A stretch of 64,000 nt of DNA from Eremophila alpestris peregrina (GCA_009792885.1 WMCF01000006.1:1302001-1366000), one strand, 5' to 3'; shown: positions 27,491-42,153, counted from the stretch's first letter. Numbers and translations are program-made. The notes: generated from the sequence alone by a model not told the origin.

Positions 27491-30400
27491 TCGTAGTTTG
27501 CTAGTGGTCCTTGTCCATTATTCCAGATGCCATTCTGTCAGTTCAGGAGATGTTAAACAGAGCTGCAAACAAAACAACTTCTCACACTTCCCTGTCACCA
27601 CAAAACCTGCAACTTCTTTCTTCCAAAGGGGCACAATTTTGAAAAACAGTTTAATATTAAAAGTAGCAAAGAAAATACTAATTTCAATAAAACAAATAAT
27701 AGGAAAGGAAAAAAAAAGTAGCACAACATTGTTTTGATTCATTTAATGCAGCCCCTAAAGAAGGCCTGGCTATTCCAGCTACAGCAGTTAGTGCTCTCTG
27801 ATTCAACTCCATCTCTATGTAAATGAAGAACACCCCACACACAAATATGCCTACTTGCTTAACAGCCATTTGCTAAACTTTAGTTCAAGCATCTTTAAAA
27901 AAATTAAAAAAAAAAAAGATGAAACAAAATTGTGACAGAAGTATTAAGGTTTGCACAATTACACTCGGATGTTTCTAAATCAGAAGATTTTACATTTAAG
28001 TTTAATATAGGATTTTTGCATATGCAATGTTTCCATCAATTTTCAGGTGCTGCAAGGTTATTTCTCTTTCTCAAAAAACATACACATTTCCACCAACTAA
28101 AATTAATTCCAAGTAAGATTTCAATCTAACGTCATCATAGCTCCATCTCAAGAATCAGTATCTGAAGGAATTCTGAAGAGACAGGAAAGAGTGTTTCTTT
28201 GCACAGAAATTCTAGAAGAAGCCTACGCAGGTTTTCACCAAGAGAAATGGGAAAAAATTCATTCTTTAAAGATACAAAACAACCCTGAAATAGCTGATAA
28301 CAAAGCTTTTGGAAAATACCCATCCATCTTGCTTCCACACACAATGGAAAAGTCAATAATAAGCAAATGAGTCAATAATTCACTGAGAGAAGGAAAAAAA
28401 AATAGAAACACTTTGAGCCTGAACCAGTTATTTTATATTATTCATAAAGGAAAACTTGGTGTTTAATCCTAGAACTGTATTTTTATCCAAAGACTGACTG
28501 CAGAATGTACCTGACCTCACCTTAACATCATTTTCCCTCAAGTATGTTGCAAGAAGTTGCACTCGGAGGACTAGCTTTGCATGGCTCACAGTTTGTTGGC
28601 TAGCTGGATTTTCATTCCACCACAGCCTCCTCCTCTCCCTTTTCTTAATGAAAAGTGGCTTAAAGGAGTTGTACACTTATTTCAAATGCCCAGCAGCACT
28701 TAACACATGGCTTCCTTAGACTAAATTTAATACAAGTGGGAAGTTTTCCATGAAAGTATGCTTTTCAAAAACCATGGGAATTCTTAGCAAGCTTAAAAAC
28801 AAACAAGTTCCGTAACTGAACACAATTCTGAAATCAGAGATTCCTTTTAAAATGGAACTAGAATTTTCTGTAAAGTGAAAAGTTTCAGTCCAGACAACAT
28901 TTGCTATTTACAATGAGCAATATGAATCAAACAAACAGAGCACAAACATGGTAGTCTCGATTTTGGACACTGCCTCCCAAATGCAGAATTTTTTTTTTCT
29001 TTCTGTGAGCATGTAAAATGCTTAACTGCAATGTATGGTCCTTTCAGAGCTCCATGTCTCTTGACTGTAATCCTTTTTCATCTGCAGTTAAACACGTACA
29101 TAAACATGAATCAATGAAGAGTCTCTGAATTACTCAAGAGAATTAATTTAACAGCCAAGCAAAACACCTTCTTCCCAAAACAGTCATGTTAACTTCCTTG
29201 ACATAAGCAAACAGAGCACATTAAAATATTGGCTGCAAGAGGAGGAAAACATGGCACTAACTAGCTGGGGGAGGGGGTAGGGACAGTGTTTGTTGTTTTT
29301 AAGTCTTTTAAGTTACAGCCACCAATAAGCAGACGGTTTTGCAGATGTCTTTGGGTCTAACATGCAGGGCAATACATAGTTTCTCCAAAGTCTGTTATAT
29401 TTTGTGAATTGTATCTGAATTAAGGACCAATCCATACATTGAGAGAGACCATAATGACTCCTGCTGACTGTTGCAATAGCTCAGCTATTAAGGATTCTGA
29501 TCTTCTGGCTCCCTAAATATCCAATAGTATCTCTTATCCAGCCAATTATTCACAAAGACAGGCTTGATAATTCCTTTTACAAGCACCTTCCAACACAAAA
29601 CAATACTCGTGGGAGCCACTCTTCACAGACAAGAGCTCCGAACACTGATATAATCAGAGCTACCTCCAAGCTAGCCCATCATTACTTAGTGGCCAAAGAG
29701 CTAGCAAATTTAACTTTGATACCATACCCTCAAACTGAATATATAAATTAATCCTGTGTATTATGTTGTTAATTCCCATAATGACTGAAAGTAAATTTTT
29801 TTAAAAATCACTGTGGAATATTAATTATAAACTGAGTAAAGACAAGTAAAAACTGCTCTCAAAATTAGTGTGGGAAACAGTAACTATAAATATGGATGAG
29901 AGAACCAACATGAAGTTTGACATAAATAGCCTCATTGAGAATTATTTTCCTATTGGATTTGGAGGTCACCAAAATATGCACACAGTTACTTAGAAATAGA
30001 ACACCAACTAAGTCAAACAAAAACGAGGACTTACAGTGCTAGTTTTTCAGTAATGACACTCAAGGTACCTATTTTTTTTTGTGCTAATCCTTCCTCCTCC
30101 TGTTTCCAACATGAAAAATGAAACTTCCCTTAAAGAAAAACAAAATCCAATAATAACCCTCAAAAGTTCAGTCTTAGCCAGAAAAATAGTAAAAGCAAAG
30201 GTTTCAGCTTAAGAAGTCTCCCTGAACTGAATTACCCAAGTGGCTAAAAGATTATGCAGCTGCTAACTTCACTAGTTGGTATATAGATTCCCAATAAATA
30301 TACCTAAAAATAATTTTATAATTCGTGGGTTCATGCAACTGCATGAAAACACAATATTTCTGGATGTGCATAGCAGTCAGATTCTGTTTTTTATCATCTC

Positions 30401-33400
30401 TCCACAGATAAGCAACACCTTGAGGTGCTTGCACAAGAGCTTTTTGAATGAAGAGAGATGAATTTCTGAAAAAAAGACATTCCATTGAGAATTCAAGAGC
30501 TTTTACCTCTTGCACTTTTATACTTCTGAAAATTTCATTAGCAACCTACATAATCCTCATAATATTTTACAGTCCAAACAAATATTTTCATTTAAAGATC
30601 AAGGTAAGGCAGTAGTAGAGCTGTAAGGAAGGTAGCAGAAGACTCTTATTTTAGCTTCAGTTTTGCCAAGTACAGAACTCAGCAAAGTGCATATTCCAGC
30701 TGTGCAAAGTATTTATCTTGAAAGAAACACAAGAGGATGTGGGCTTTAAGCCAGTAAAATACTCAATCATCTGGAATATCACAGGATTGACCAACCAAAC
30801 TGGTTTCACAACTGCCAGGCCATGAAGGCAGCAACAAGTACTTAAACTCAGTTGCTGCAGCTTCTTATAACGGAATCAGACTTAAGTAGATTTTTCTGTA
30901 TTAACACTTCTTTTTCCTGCCAAATAGTTCCTTTCTGACTCTCCAGAGAGTCTTACTATTTATCAGAGCCATCATAAAATCTGGAGATCTAATTGGAAAA
31001 AAGGTCTTAACACTTAGAAACATATTTTGCTGCTGATACATGCATTCATAATCAGCTTTCATTTTTTCCTTTCTAGAAAAGCAGCAGAAGGATGTCAGAA
31101 TCTTAAATGCCAAGGAGGTAAGGTGATATAGAAAAATTATATTTAGGAAGCATAAACTAAAGCACAGTAAAAAAAAATTATATCCACATTGTGATGCTAT
31201 TTACATTAGCTTTAATACTCCTTGAAAGAACTTGGGAGTCACTGCCGGCAGTTATTCTATAATATAAACTCAACAATCAGCAACAGTCAGAAATATAAAG
31301 ACTAGTAGGAAAAGAATGCCAAAAGCAGAAATTATCACTATTTGATGCATTCTTGCCTTGAATTTTCCATGAAGTTTCTTGCAATCTAACTCAGAATAGG
31401 CACAGTTGCCATAAAGAAGGTACAACCAGAGGACAGATTTGCTAACTTAAAAGCAAAAACTAACTAGACTGGAACTTTTCAAAGCAGCTGGGAAACAAAA
31501 CCTGAAAGAACAAAGAAAGAAAAGAAAGACCTTAAAAAAATAGCAAATCCAAACCCAGACAAACAGGGCAGGCAATGTATACAGACAACAGTTACTATTT
31601 CTCACAGAACAAAAATTGCCATTGTCAGATAAAATAACCAAGCACCAGGCATACAACAAAGGAAACATTTTTGCTCCTGCAGTGCCCACTTAAATGAAAC
31701 TCCTCGCCTGCTGTCACAGACTGGTGTGGAGCCCAACGGGACACCTGGATTTCAATCCAGGTAAGATAAATCCCTTTCTGAAATGGGGTTATTTGAGGAC
31801 ACTGAGGGAAACTTTAGCAGAAGGTAATTTAGAGGTTCTCCCTGTCTGACTTATGGACGCTCAGTACTTCTGTGAAGTACTTGACTTGATTGGCCAGTTT
31901 TATTCTGGAGGTCTGAAGGCACAGTGCATGGCTCTGCTGAGACTGCACTGATGCTGACACAACTCTGAACCTAACTATCATCATAAAATCTGAAACTTGC
32001 TTTTCAGTAATAATAGGACTTAATTATTGACTACATTAATTTGTTTCATGGGGAAACAATCAGCTTTTGCAGACGTGTCTTATCAGTTTATGGGGTTTTG
32101 TTTGTTTAAAAAAACAACCAAACTCCATGTACTTGACATCCTTTTAGAAGCAGAAGCAAACTTCTGAGACACCAAATTACATCTTGTAGATCTGGATCTC
32201 ACCATAAATCCTCCCTCCTAAGTTTCCCTGAGAAGCACAAATAAAATCTTTACACTGGAATGAATGAGGAGTTACAGAAGTATAAGACTTCATATTTAAA
32301 GAGCCAACATACTTTTAATAAAGTTTAACAAAACAGTGTAACAAAATTTCTGCTGGCAGTACAGTGTAAAGCAGCACAAAACATTCTACTGCATTTATAG
32401 TAGGGATTACCTGAACAATCTGTATAGCTTCAGAAAAAAAATAGTATATTGTAATAAAATATACTAATCAACTGTTTTAAGATCCCACTCCTACAATAAA
32501 AACTGCTTGTTTTCTACGTATCCAAATCAAATTCAAATAGTAATTCAAATGTTAAAAATGGTGTTTAATGCTTTTATAGATAATAACTTTTTTTTAAATT
32601 TCAGCCTAAAGGCACACGTAGAAACTGAGATGGAAGTGAAATGCCCCCATAACATTTAACAGACATTTAAATTATTCAACACCTGCTTATATACAGCAAA
32701 AAACAACATACTAGTTATAGAAAGATGTACAAGTTAAAGATAACTCTCCCCAAATCACAGGGTTTATTTTACTGTGGGACAATTGTGACAAGAAGAAAGG
32801 CAAGAAGTTGGCATAAAACTGCTTTAACTTTGATACCTGCCAAGAATCCAGGTGTAGGACTGATACACAGAAACTCCAACTCCCACTGGTGCAGAACCTC
32901 ATAGCCTCTGCCCATCTTCATTGCACTCAGCCCCACTTGCATATCTCATAAAGGGGCAAGGGAATCAAGATTTATATAACTTAATATGCTTTAAAAAGAA
33001 GAACCAGACCAATCAACCAACCAACCAAGAAAATATCAAGCCACTAAAACATCATTCCCCTAACCCATTCACTAGTAAGTGTAACACTCTGTCTTGTGTT
33101 TTTATTCCATCTGTACAAATGCATTTTGTTCAAGTGCCATTTTGATTTACAAAGGGACAAGAGAAGTGTTTGTCAAAATATCATGGATTCCTTTGGGAAC
33201 ATTAAACGTTCAAGAAAACATTGCAAAATTGACACTCCACCCAGCAACACAGTACTCAGAGCTTCATAATGACTGCTCAAGAGAAGTGACAAAAGTAGGC
33301 ATGTAAGTGAGTTTCCACTGTAAAACAGTCTTGAAGTCTCAAGGTGCATTGACAACTGGCTTCTCATAGAGATCATCAGAGAGGCTCTGGAGCATCAGAG

Positions 33401-36400
33401 AGGAGGAGTTGTGACAGCATAATGCATATTTCATTGACAAAGGATTTGGAAGCTGACAGAAAGCTACTGGAGAAAAAAAAACCCATGTGATCTGCAACGC
33501 CATCTTAGTAAATTTAAGATGATTACCATTCCCAGGGAGATCTGAGTTATGCTACATTAAGAGACAAGAGTAAAACTAAACGAATCAACAAAATAATTAC
33601 ATTGTTGCTGTGCTGTAGCAATGCAATCAGAATAAAAATAAACACATTTCAACCTGCTGTATTTCAACTACACATAGAAGGCACGAAAGAGAAAAGGTAG
33701 CACTATGAAGTTATCAATATTGTATGAGAATATAAAAACCAGAAGTTCTCAGGTTGTATAGAACTAAAGGAAGTCAGTAGATCCAGTGACTTTGTGGGTT
33801 TAATTTACTGAGACCAGGGACCACTGTGTCTCTTGGATTACAGAGGAAAACAAATGGCAAAAAAATGTACTTTTACAAAATCTGTAATTTTTCACTTCTC
33901 AATTAGACCTGAAAAAACAAATGCTAAACAAATTTATTTTGGCCGTAACATTTTCATCTTTCAATCCTGCAGTCTGGGGATAAACAAAAGATGGCAAGAC
34001 TTAGACAAACATCCCATCAGTTCACAGGAAAATGAGTTGTGTCATGCTGGCTAGGGTGCAGATGATGGCATCTTCAACCAGCTAAGCAATAGAAGCCATA
34101 GCTTAAAGGGCAAACTCAAAAATTCTGTGAGAGCATCAGGAAATCTCTCAGCATACAGAGATTTGGCTATGTAAACAGGAAATGTCCTGCTGTGCCTAAA
34201 CGCCTCTTCATAAAATGAAATATTTTGGATTTCTCATTTGACCTTAGGCTCCCAAACAGCATGAAGATGCAGCAGAGTTCTAAGCTCACGTAGCAAAAAG
34301 CCAACCATGCTGACTTGACTTGTGAGAAAACTTCATTAAGTCTCCTGCCAAGCTTACATTTATGCCTACAAGAATCTGCTTAGACACACCTCTGCATTAT
34401 GTCAGCTTCCAATTAAACCAGTCATGGTAGTAGATGACAAAATACTGTATATGCAAGAACTGAGAGAGTTTTAAGGGTTTTGAAGTAGTTCAGACTATCT
34501 CTCTCTCAACAGGATAACAAAGCTAAGCTATTAAACCCACTTTCCTCACATTAAGGATCTTTGAAAAATGTTAAGTTTGCTATCTTTACATATCTGTAAG
34601 ACACCAACTTGAAGTGACCATATTTATTTAGTGTCTGTATATATGGAAAGAAATATAGTCTTACCATCTTCAACTATTTCCTTTTGTTTCAATGTGTATT
34701 TCCACAGGCATGTAGGTACACTAAAATAATACAGTCTAGTGTATTATTATCCTTTCAAAACTAAGAGAAAAGAAAAAAAAAACCCAAAACAACAAAACCA
34801 GACACCAAAAGCATACCCCCCAAGACAGCATAGCACCTCCATTTTGAATCACAATGCTGATACCAAGGTAAGGAGTACCAGAAGGAACTGTCTGAGGCAT
34901 TGCAAGTATTTTAAACATTAAAAACATTAAACTGTAAAATGTCTTAAAGATGTATTCTTCATAGATTTCAAAGTTTCACTTACACATGTACGTTCAAGGA
35001 ATGTAATTTCATGACTTGCAAGTAAACTGAAAACATTTCTTTTTAAGGCAAGAAAAAAAAAAGTGATCAACAAGCCCTGCTACCCTGAACATGAGTTTTA
35101 GGATTTAATGCTTCAAGTCCAACAGCCATAGGTGAACAAGACTGCAACTTGGAGGAAAAAAATCCAAACAATTTAAAATTTTCCAGTGATGAAAAATCCA
35201 GTGTACTCTTAAGGAAGTATCTTACTGGCTTTGCAGTTGAAGGTTTATAATCTTAATTTGTATAGCTTCTGCCAACACTTGGATCTTCGTACACCTTGGT
35301 CTCTTAGAGAAACCTCCCATCAAGAATTTTTCCCTTGATGTAAATAAGCTTCAACTTCTGGATTAATTAATGGCAAAAAACATATACTACATTGTGTCCA
35401 TGGTCTTCAAGAAGCTGAGGTATGTTTATATGCTCTTCAATTGTTCAAAAGGGTCTTAATGCCTTCACAATTCATCATTCTCCAAAAAACGAGCAGCAGG
35501 ACCAGACTCAAGATCCATAAATGCAAAAAACTATCCACAAAATCCTTTAACTGATACTTGCAGACATACTTCTGGCATCTGTCAGTCTGCAAGCCCGTGT
35601 TCACCTTATTAAATGTACTCATCTTCCCCTCTACCAGTGAATGAACTACTTTCCTAGTCAGTGTTAGCTGCCCTGTAAGCATGCCACATTTGCTGTGTCT
35701 TGATTTGATGAAAATGTCCCAAAACAGATTATGCATGGACAACAAAGAGTGATTTGCTGAGACTTTAACAATTTTCAAAAAAGAAAAACATGTTTTCCAA
35801 CACAGAAGTCTCACCACGCTTTTTTATAACAAAAAGCAAGGGAATTCCCTCTAAAAACCAGAGTGAAGCACCAGCCATTGTCAAGAAGAAAATATGTTGA
35901 GAAGCTACAGTGTATTCATTTCCTTGCTACTTCAGTTAACTGACTTACATTAATAAATTCATCAAATTAGGGTAACAAGTTCTCATATCCAGTCTGTACA
36001 AAAATAACCACTCAGTTATTCCTAGACAAAGATTACGAGTCAAAAAGTATCTCATCTGGCATTCATGATAACTTACCAAACTGCACTACTTTTCCTTAGT
36101 TTTAACCATCAGGCTCAGTCAATAACATGCTGAAACTGGGAGAGGAAAAAAAAAAAACCAGGAGAGGGAAAGAAGTAGTACTAGCCATATTGCATTTCAG
36201 TATCTGCACATAGGTAATCAAAAATTAATATTCCCAAAGATTATTTTAACCCTGTCTACTTTGTTGTGGCTTAAACCAACTCCTGTTTAACCAGATCTGA
36301 TACCAATTGAAAGCAGTAATTCTTCTACTTGGGCCTGTTTTGTACTATTGGACCTCTGCTTGGTCCCTACTCTGGCTCTTCAAACACAACCCAGATGGAG

Positions 36401-38056
36401 AAACCAACCTATCAAATGCTGAGAATGCCAAAGCCCAATTCTTGATAGCACTGACTTCTATGCAAATAACACATACCATGAGTTGAAATTCATAAAAGCA
36501 TCACTGATTATGCAGAGCAAACTAATATTTTTATTATAAGCTAACCATTACTTTTCATTTAGAAGACATTAGTTCATTTTTCTTTTTCTGTAGTAGAACA
36601 GATTCTTCATAGAAGTGTGCAAGTTACATCTTCATAGACTATCCTGAGTTGGCAGAGACCCACAAAGGCCATGGACCATGGTAAAGCCCAAGTCTTACTT
36701 ATTTCCAGGTTTCCCAGAAGGTAAGTGACATGGCTCTGCAGCTTCCCTGTGTATGTAGGCTAACTGGTAACACACAAGAGGAGCATGGAAAGGCATTCAG
36801 TTTTTTTCTTAAAGCATTATCATAGAGCTTATTACTTAATGGCAGTGGTATTTCCAGACATGAAAAGGTTCAAAAAGGGAACAATTTTTTTAATTGATAA
36901 CCTGAGGCTCAGAGTAAACATTTTCAAAGCAGCAAGTTTCTTCTGTATGCTTCCTGCAACTTATAAGTAATTTTAGGCTTAGAGGAAAATCACCCCTCTA
37001 TAATATTCATAAATTTAAAGTAACAGTTTATACAAATAGTAAATTCCACAGAAGATGAGTTCTTGTGTTCTACTTTTACCTCTCTCAACTCCTCCTCATC
37101 CTTTGTAAACAAAGGTAAACAAGACAGAAAAGGGTGAGAAGATGGAATGGACTTCCAGAGGAATGTAAACTTTCTGAATAGCACAGTCCCAGTGCTCCAA
37201 AGGCCTCGACAGTACTGATAATTTAGGAAGGCTTTTGAACATCAACATGTACCACCACAACATCACAAATCTCTCTGCTCTGCCATTTAAATATGACCTG
37301 TACTTTTAAGAACTGTGGCTTTTAAGACCAGATCTGCACATATTTACACTGACATTTGGCCACTGCTTGAAATTAATCTAATTATTACAGCAGAAGAAAA
37401 AAAAGTTTATATAAATCTAGTTAGCCCTTCTTGTGCACTTTCAATTAGCAAAGAAAGAACTCAACTCAAAAAGGAAATGTCTTTACTATGAAACACTACA
37501 CCCTGTACTGTTTTTTTTTAACCAAGGATTTTTGGGATTTTTCTGTGCATGGTGGTGAGACAGTGGCAAGGGTGAGGACTTTGGGAAAAAGAACAAAGAT
37601 GATTTTTATATTTGATCATTTCCTAGAAGCAACCAGGTTCTTGCCCAGGTATTTTTGTGCAGAAAGCAGCAGGAAGAGGTCATAATAAAAAATTCTATCC
37701 TTAACAGAAGTCTGAACAGGTCAGCTGAATGACCACCTCATCTAAGATTTACTGTAAAATAATTAAAAGCCTTTGCAGCCTTTTAATAATTCATTCCCCT
37801 GTTCTTTTCCTAAGTTTACCTGTCCCCATGAACAACTAAACAATTCTCAGTCATCAAATGCCTAAACAGCAGCTGCTTGTTAGAACAGGAACCAAAATGT
37901 TTCTCTTCCAAAGACAGAGGCACTGAAAGTACTTGGGGAAAAGCTTTACTGGATTTACATGGCACGGTGAAGGCAGAGGAGGGCCTCAGAGGTGGCTTCT
38001 GCAAGAGGACACTAGAAGCTGATCTCAGGTCAGACAGATGGTTCTACAGGACCAAA

Positions 38057-38130
38057 TCACAGAATCATAGAATACCAGGCTGGAAGGGACCTCAAGAGTC
38101 ATCTGGTCCAACCTCTTGGCAAAATCACAA
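38057..38130 (-). mobile_element. CR1 LINE 3'-end fragment, - strand
   Basis: Read on the + strand, it shows TCACAGAATCATAGAAT, then GCTGGAAGGGACCTC and TCATCTGGTCCAACCTC, which is the reverse complement of the CR1 3' end including its terminal octamer-type repeats. Only about 75 bp remain. It is in the same orientation as ARHGAP42. Confidence 0.9.
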
Positions 38131-38822
38131 ATCGATTCTTCTTATTGTTACCTGTTTTATTTTTCATGATGTTTACTTTACTTAAAGGTTTTTATAGTAG
38201 AAAATTAATCCCGATGGTGATAACTACTTTAATTTAAATAATAGCTTTCCAAGACCAAGAGTACCTTTGTAAACAGACTATAATCCACAGCCAGCATGCA
38301 AACCTCTCTTTAATCAACTTGCAAATCAACTAACATCAGCAGTAGAACAAACTATATGACCAAGGCATGGCAGCACCTTGTATCCTACTTTGAATATTGA
38401 GCTAAAAGAAGATAAGACTTCTTAAGACATACAGCATTTCCATACTGTTTTGCCATGTCTGAACTATATTAAGCAAAACACCAGAGTGCAGTAACATGCT
38501 TAAGCTTTTGTGTCCTGTGAAATACAAGTCTGCATAATTCAGGAGAGGGAAGTGATTTAAATTGATAACTTCTAACTAATCTGAAAAACTGCACTGTAAC
38601 ATAGCCTGGAGTTCATAACGTGCTGTGAAATATATCTTTCTAATGAAAGCTATTTGCACTTCACAAGGTGCCAATGGGAGGTTACATCACTGCCCAACAG
38701 TACTTCAATTCCGTATTATTATGGAAGAAGGTCAAGTTGTTTTTCTTCACTTTAAATATATACTTCATTGCTACTGCCTATAAGATCCTGAGACTTTTTC
38801 ACCTTTAATCATACACTTGAGG

Positions 38823-38868
38823 AATCCATAGCACCACATAGTCAAAAGACTACGTGGTGCTATGGATT
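38823..38868. repeat. Near-perfect 21-bp inverted repeat with AAAA loop
   Basis: The left arm (38823-38843) starts AATCCATAGCACCACA and the right arm (38848-38868) is its reverse complement except for one A/G change. The loop is only AAAA. A third copy of the inner motif GCACCACATA follows directly at 38869-38878, as a direct repeat of 38831-38840. Perfect pairing stops at 38822/38869. It sits in intron 1 just left of an old CR1 fragment. Confidence 0.95.
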
Positions 38869-38984
38869 GCACCACATAACCATTGATTTGATTTAATGAT
38901 TGATGTTCTCACAGAATATGGAAAGATAAAACTTATGAAGAATATTATACCAGTTTTGTTTTCCCTACTTTTACAGCTCTTGAA

Positions 38985-39370
38985 AATTTAGAAGTGTATT
39001 TAAAAAGGCATAGAAAAGAGCTACTAAAATGACCAAGAAACCAGAGAACCTCTTAGAAGAGAAGATGTGAACAGCTTGTTCAGTCCAGCAAAAGGATGTG
39101 TTTATTCACCAAGCAAATCCAAGTAAACAACAGTTCAGAAATGTTGAGTAAGAGGAAAATTATCATAAACAAGTTTGAATTTCCAGATTAAATTTATTTT
39201 TAATGAATTATCCAAGTCTTAGAGTAGCAAGGTTCTGGAACAGCCTTCTAATAGAAATAGAAAGAACAAAAATTCTTATTAAAATGGAGCTTTACAAGTA
39301 GGGATTACATTATGTAATACTAGCAGGAGACTGGATTTAGTAAATCCACAGTACCAAATTTCCCTATATT
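38985..39370 (+). mobile_element. Old CR1 LINE fragment, + strand
   Basis: Blocks typical of older CR1 copies appear in order: AAGAGCTACTAAAATGACCA, then CAGCTTGTTCAGTCCAGCA, then GGTTCTGGAACAGCCTTC with AATAGAAATAG, then GGATTACAT and GAGACTGGATTTAG. The copy is diverged and truncated at both ends. It starts about 115 bp to the right of the 21-bp hairpin at 38.8 kb. Boundaries are approximate. Confidence 0.7.
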
Positions 39371-40399
39371 CCAGATTTATTTATAATTACAGTTTTGAGA
39401 GTATAGGAAAAATAGAAAGGCAAAGATATAGCACAAGCTTACTTATTATTCAGTAGGAAGAAGGACTCTATTGTCCTCTGTACTTTTTTTTTCAGAGGAT
39501 GAATACAAAGTCATTTACTATTACAGGAAACTGCAAATTGCTGTAGCACTTCTGCCCACAAAGACCCAAGAGATCTGGACAAGTTCAGTGACCACAGCAT
39601 CATATTTTCCATTGTAGTAAAGACAATATTCCTGAAACAGCTGGTCTCTTATTAATAGAATTCATTTATCTTATTCATAGCAAATGAAGCACACAATAGA
39701 CAGCAAGCCAACTGGCCCATTAAGAAACAGATTAAATTTGACCTTTAACAGAAATCAGTTTAAAAAAACTTAATCTAAAAAAAAAAAATCCACAATATTT
39801 TCTTCAAGTAGAGGCATCATTTCATGAGGCATTTGAAACTCAAAACTGCTCCTTTGGTAGCCTGACATAATCCAATTACCAAGTTTCTCTAAAGAATACC
39901 GTTTCAATATTAAGGCTTAAGAACACCCATGTTGAGTCATTCAAGGTCTTTGTTAATACAGTAATCATTACTGACAGTATGGAAATTCACTTGCAGGTAC
40001 TATTGGTTCAAAAAACCATGTGATTGCCAGAAAATAATGCACTCTCTAACAGTCCACTACATACTGGTATTTGCTTGCTTCACATATATTTGGCTAAAGA
40101 TAATGTGATACAGACTGCAGCTGCTTTAAGCACTAGAGGAAGCAATTAAGACCTTTCTCTGGCCACCAACCAGCTTCCTCTTGGTATCTCTACATGAAAG
40201 GCAGAGAGCACTGTTAGAAATGTTTTTGAAAGTTACACCCATAGATAATGCAGACACCAGCAGAGATTGCACAGGACCCTACAAATGCCTATCAGAAGTA
40301 ACGGGACAGCAATGGAACAGACAACTTCAAATCCTAATGGCAATGAGTAAGTTTCAATTTCCTTTTAGTGGGAAAAAGAAAATATAGTCTCTCCCTGTA

Positions 40400-40432
40400 A
40401 ATACTAGGTGTAGGACAGGGCTGAAGTAGGCA
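40400..40432 (+). repeat. Dispersed 33-bp repeat, copy A
   Basis: The unit AATACTAGGTGTAGGACAGG continuing GCTGAAGTAGGCA matches the 42121-42153 copy at 30 of 33 positions; all three differences are G here and A there. The flanks show only weak further similarity (TAGTC about 10 bp upstream in both copies). I cannot assign it to a known repeat family. Confidence 0.85.
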
Positions 40433-42120
40433 TGATGACCACACATGTGCTCCATGAAGCTGCTGCTGACTATTGTGAACGCTTACTTTCTAAGTGTGAC
40501 TCTGGGAATATCCCAGGACAACACAGACCATATGGTCTAGTTTAGTTAGCATCACATCTTAATGTATGGCCATACAAAGAGGAAAATATTTTTTTTAAAT
40601 TGGGAATAATATACTTAGAGAGTAAGAAACGTAAGGTACAGCTACACAAATAAAGGAGAATGACTGCTATCAAAATTCAGCAGTTAGTATTCAGTGAACT
40701 CAGTCTTGCCTCACTTGGGATCTGGAAAAGACATTGCAAAGACATAATCTTATGAAAATATGTGAGGCAAAGATATCTGGGAAAATACATCTCTCTGGAA
40801 AGATAAAAAGGTTTTGTTTTTTACATGAAAAAATCCCCGAAGAGATAAAAAGGTCATAAATTCTTATGCTGTCATTTTGTCCTTTTTTTCTTTCAGGGAG
40901 CTAATCCCCTAAAATTTCCTTATGTATAAACAGGTTCATAATTGTATTTTTATAATTAGGTTTAGCAGAAAGTGAATCATCCCTGAAAACCCTGAAATAC
41001 GCCAAGCAACTTAAGACAGTATTTCTGTGTGTGAAATTTCTACAAAACCCTAGTAAATTAACATCCCCTTGCACCCCTTGCAAAAGACAGTGTTTCCATC
41101 TTGTGTCTCTGTTTCTCCTTGTGTCAAGTAGTATAACAAAACTACTGACTGCTACTAAACTGCAAAATTCTAAAGATACCTGCTAAATCTTATTTATATT
41201 TCATATATATATAACACCACAGCTCTGCATTACTATTTGCATCATATGAAGACACTTAAAAAAGTATAGTATTACTTAAAACAGCTATAAAGATACTGAA
41301 CTTTCAACCACTTAACCCAAAACTTAGGCAGTTCCCATCTTTGAATTATGTGAATTTGATCAGATTTAAGATGGAGAAGGCCTCAAAAATCAGGGGGAGA
41401 AACCAAAGGCTTCTGCAAACAGTGAGCCATAAGATCACCTGTACAAGATGAATGTCACTTGTCTGGATTGTTAAATACAATATTCATTAACTTTGGCAAG
41501 TCAGTAGGTCTATTATGGAAATTAAAAGCATGCAAGTAATTCTATAATGGAATTTCCTATATAATCTATAGGACAACACCCCAGACTAGGTTGCTTTTTC
41601 AGAAGATAACTACAAAGAAATTTCAAATAATGTGACTGGCAACAAGTACAGGGAAAAACAGACTTGATGTTTTAATTGAAAACAACCTAGAATGAACAAG
41701 AAGGAAAAATATCAATTCTGCCTTAGGACTCATTCTAAGCTGAACCTCACAATGTGAAGCATTTAGGCATATGAACTTGCAACATGCACCTGAAAGGTCT
41801 ATTAAACTAGGCAACTGAAGAAATTATGAAATCAACAGCTACTTAATCATCAAGAAAGTCAGTTGTAACAGGAAACCATTTTTTCTAAAAAGTTTTTTAC
41901 CCTTTTAATTCCTAAGTTAACAACAAGAACCCTGTTCTGGGTGCACTAAAAAACTATACGCTACTTAAATGTGCCTATACACAGGGATAAATCTCTGTCA
42001 AAAAGAATTTTTTAATATAATAGATAAGTCTCTTACATGCATAAACTAAATCTTTCAAGAGATAGTAATGCATTTAGTACCCCAGCTGATTTGAAAAAGG
42101 AAGTGTAGTCCATCGGTATG

Positions 42121-42153
42121 AATACTAAGTGTAAGACAAGGCTGAAGTAGGCA
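42121..42153 (+). repeat. Dispersed 33-bp repeat, copy B
   Basis: The unit AATACTAAGTGTAAGACAAG continuing GCTGAAGTAGGCA is the second copy, same orientation, 1.7 kb from copy A. It has A at the three variable sites. Confidence 0.85.

Noticed and set aside
31725..31770. TGGTGTGGAGCCCAACGGG near a CAGGTAAG, resembling a retroviral primer site followed by a splice donor
   Set aside because: Only a few bases fit any tRNA 3' end, and no LTR end, duplication or gag-like frame flanks it. A 9-bp stem ACCTGGATT/AATCCAGGT at 31743-31762 is present but short.
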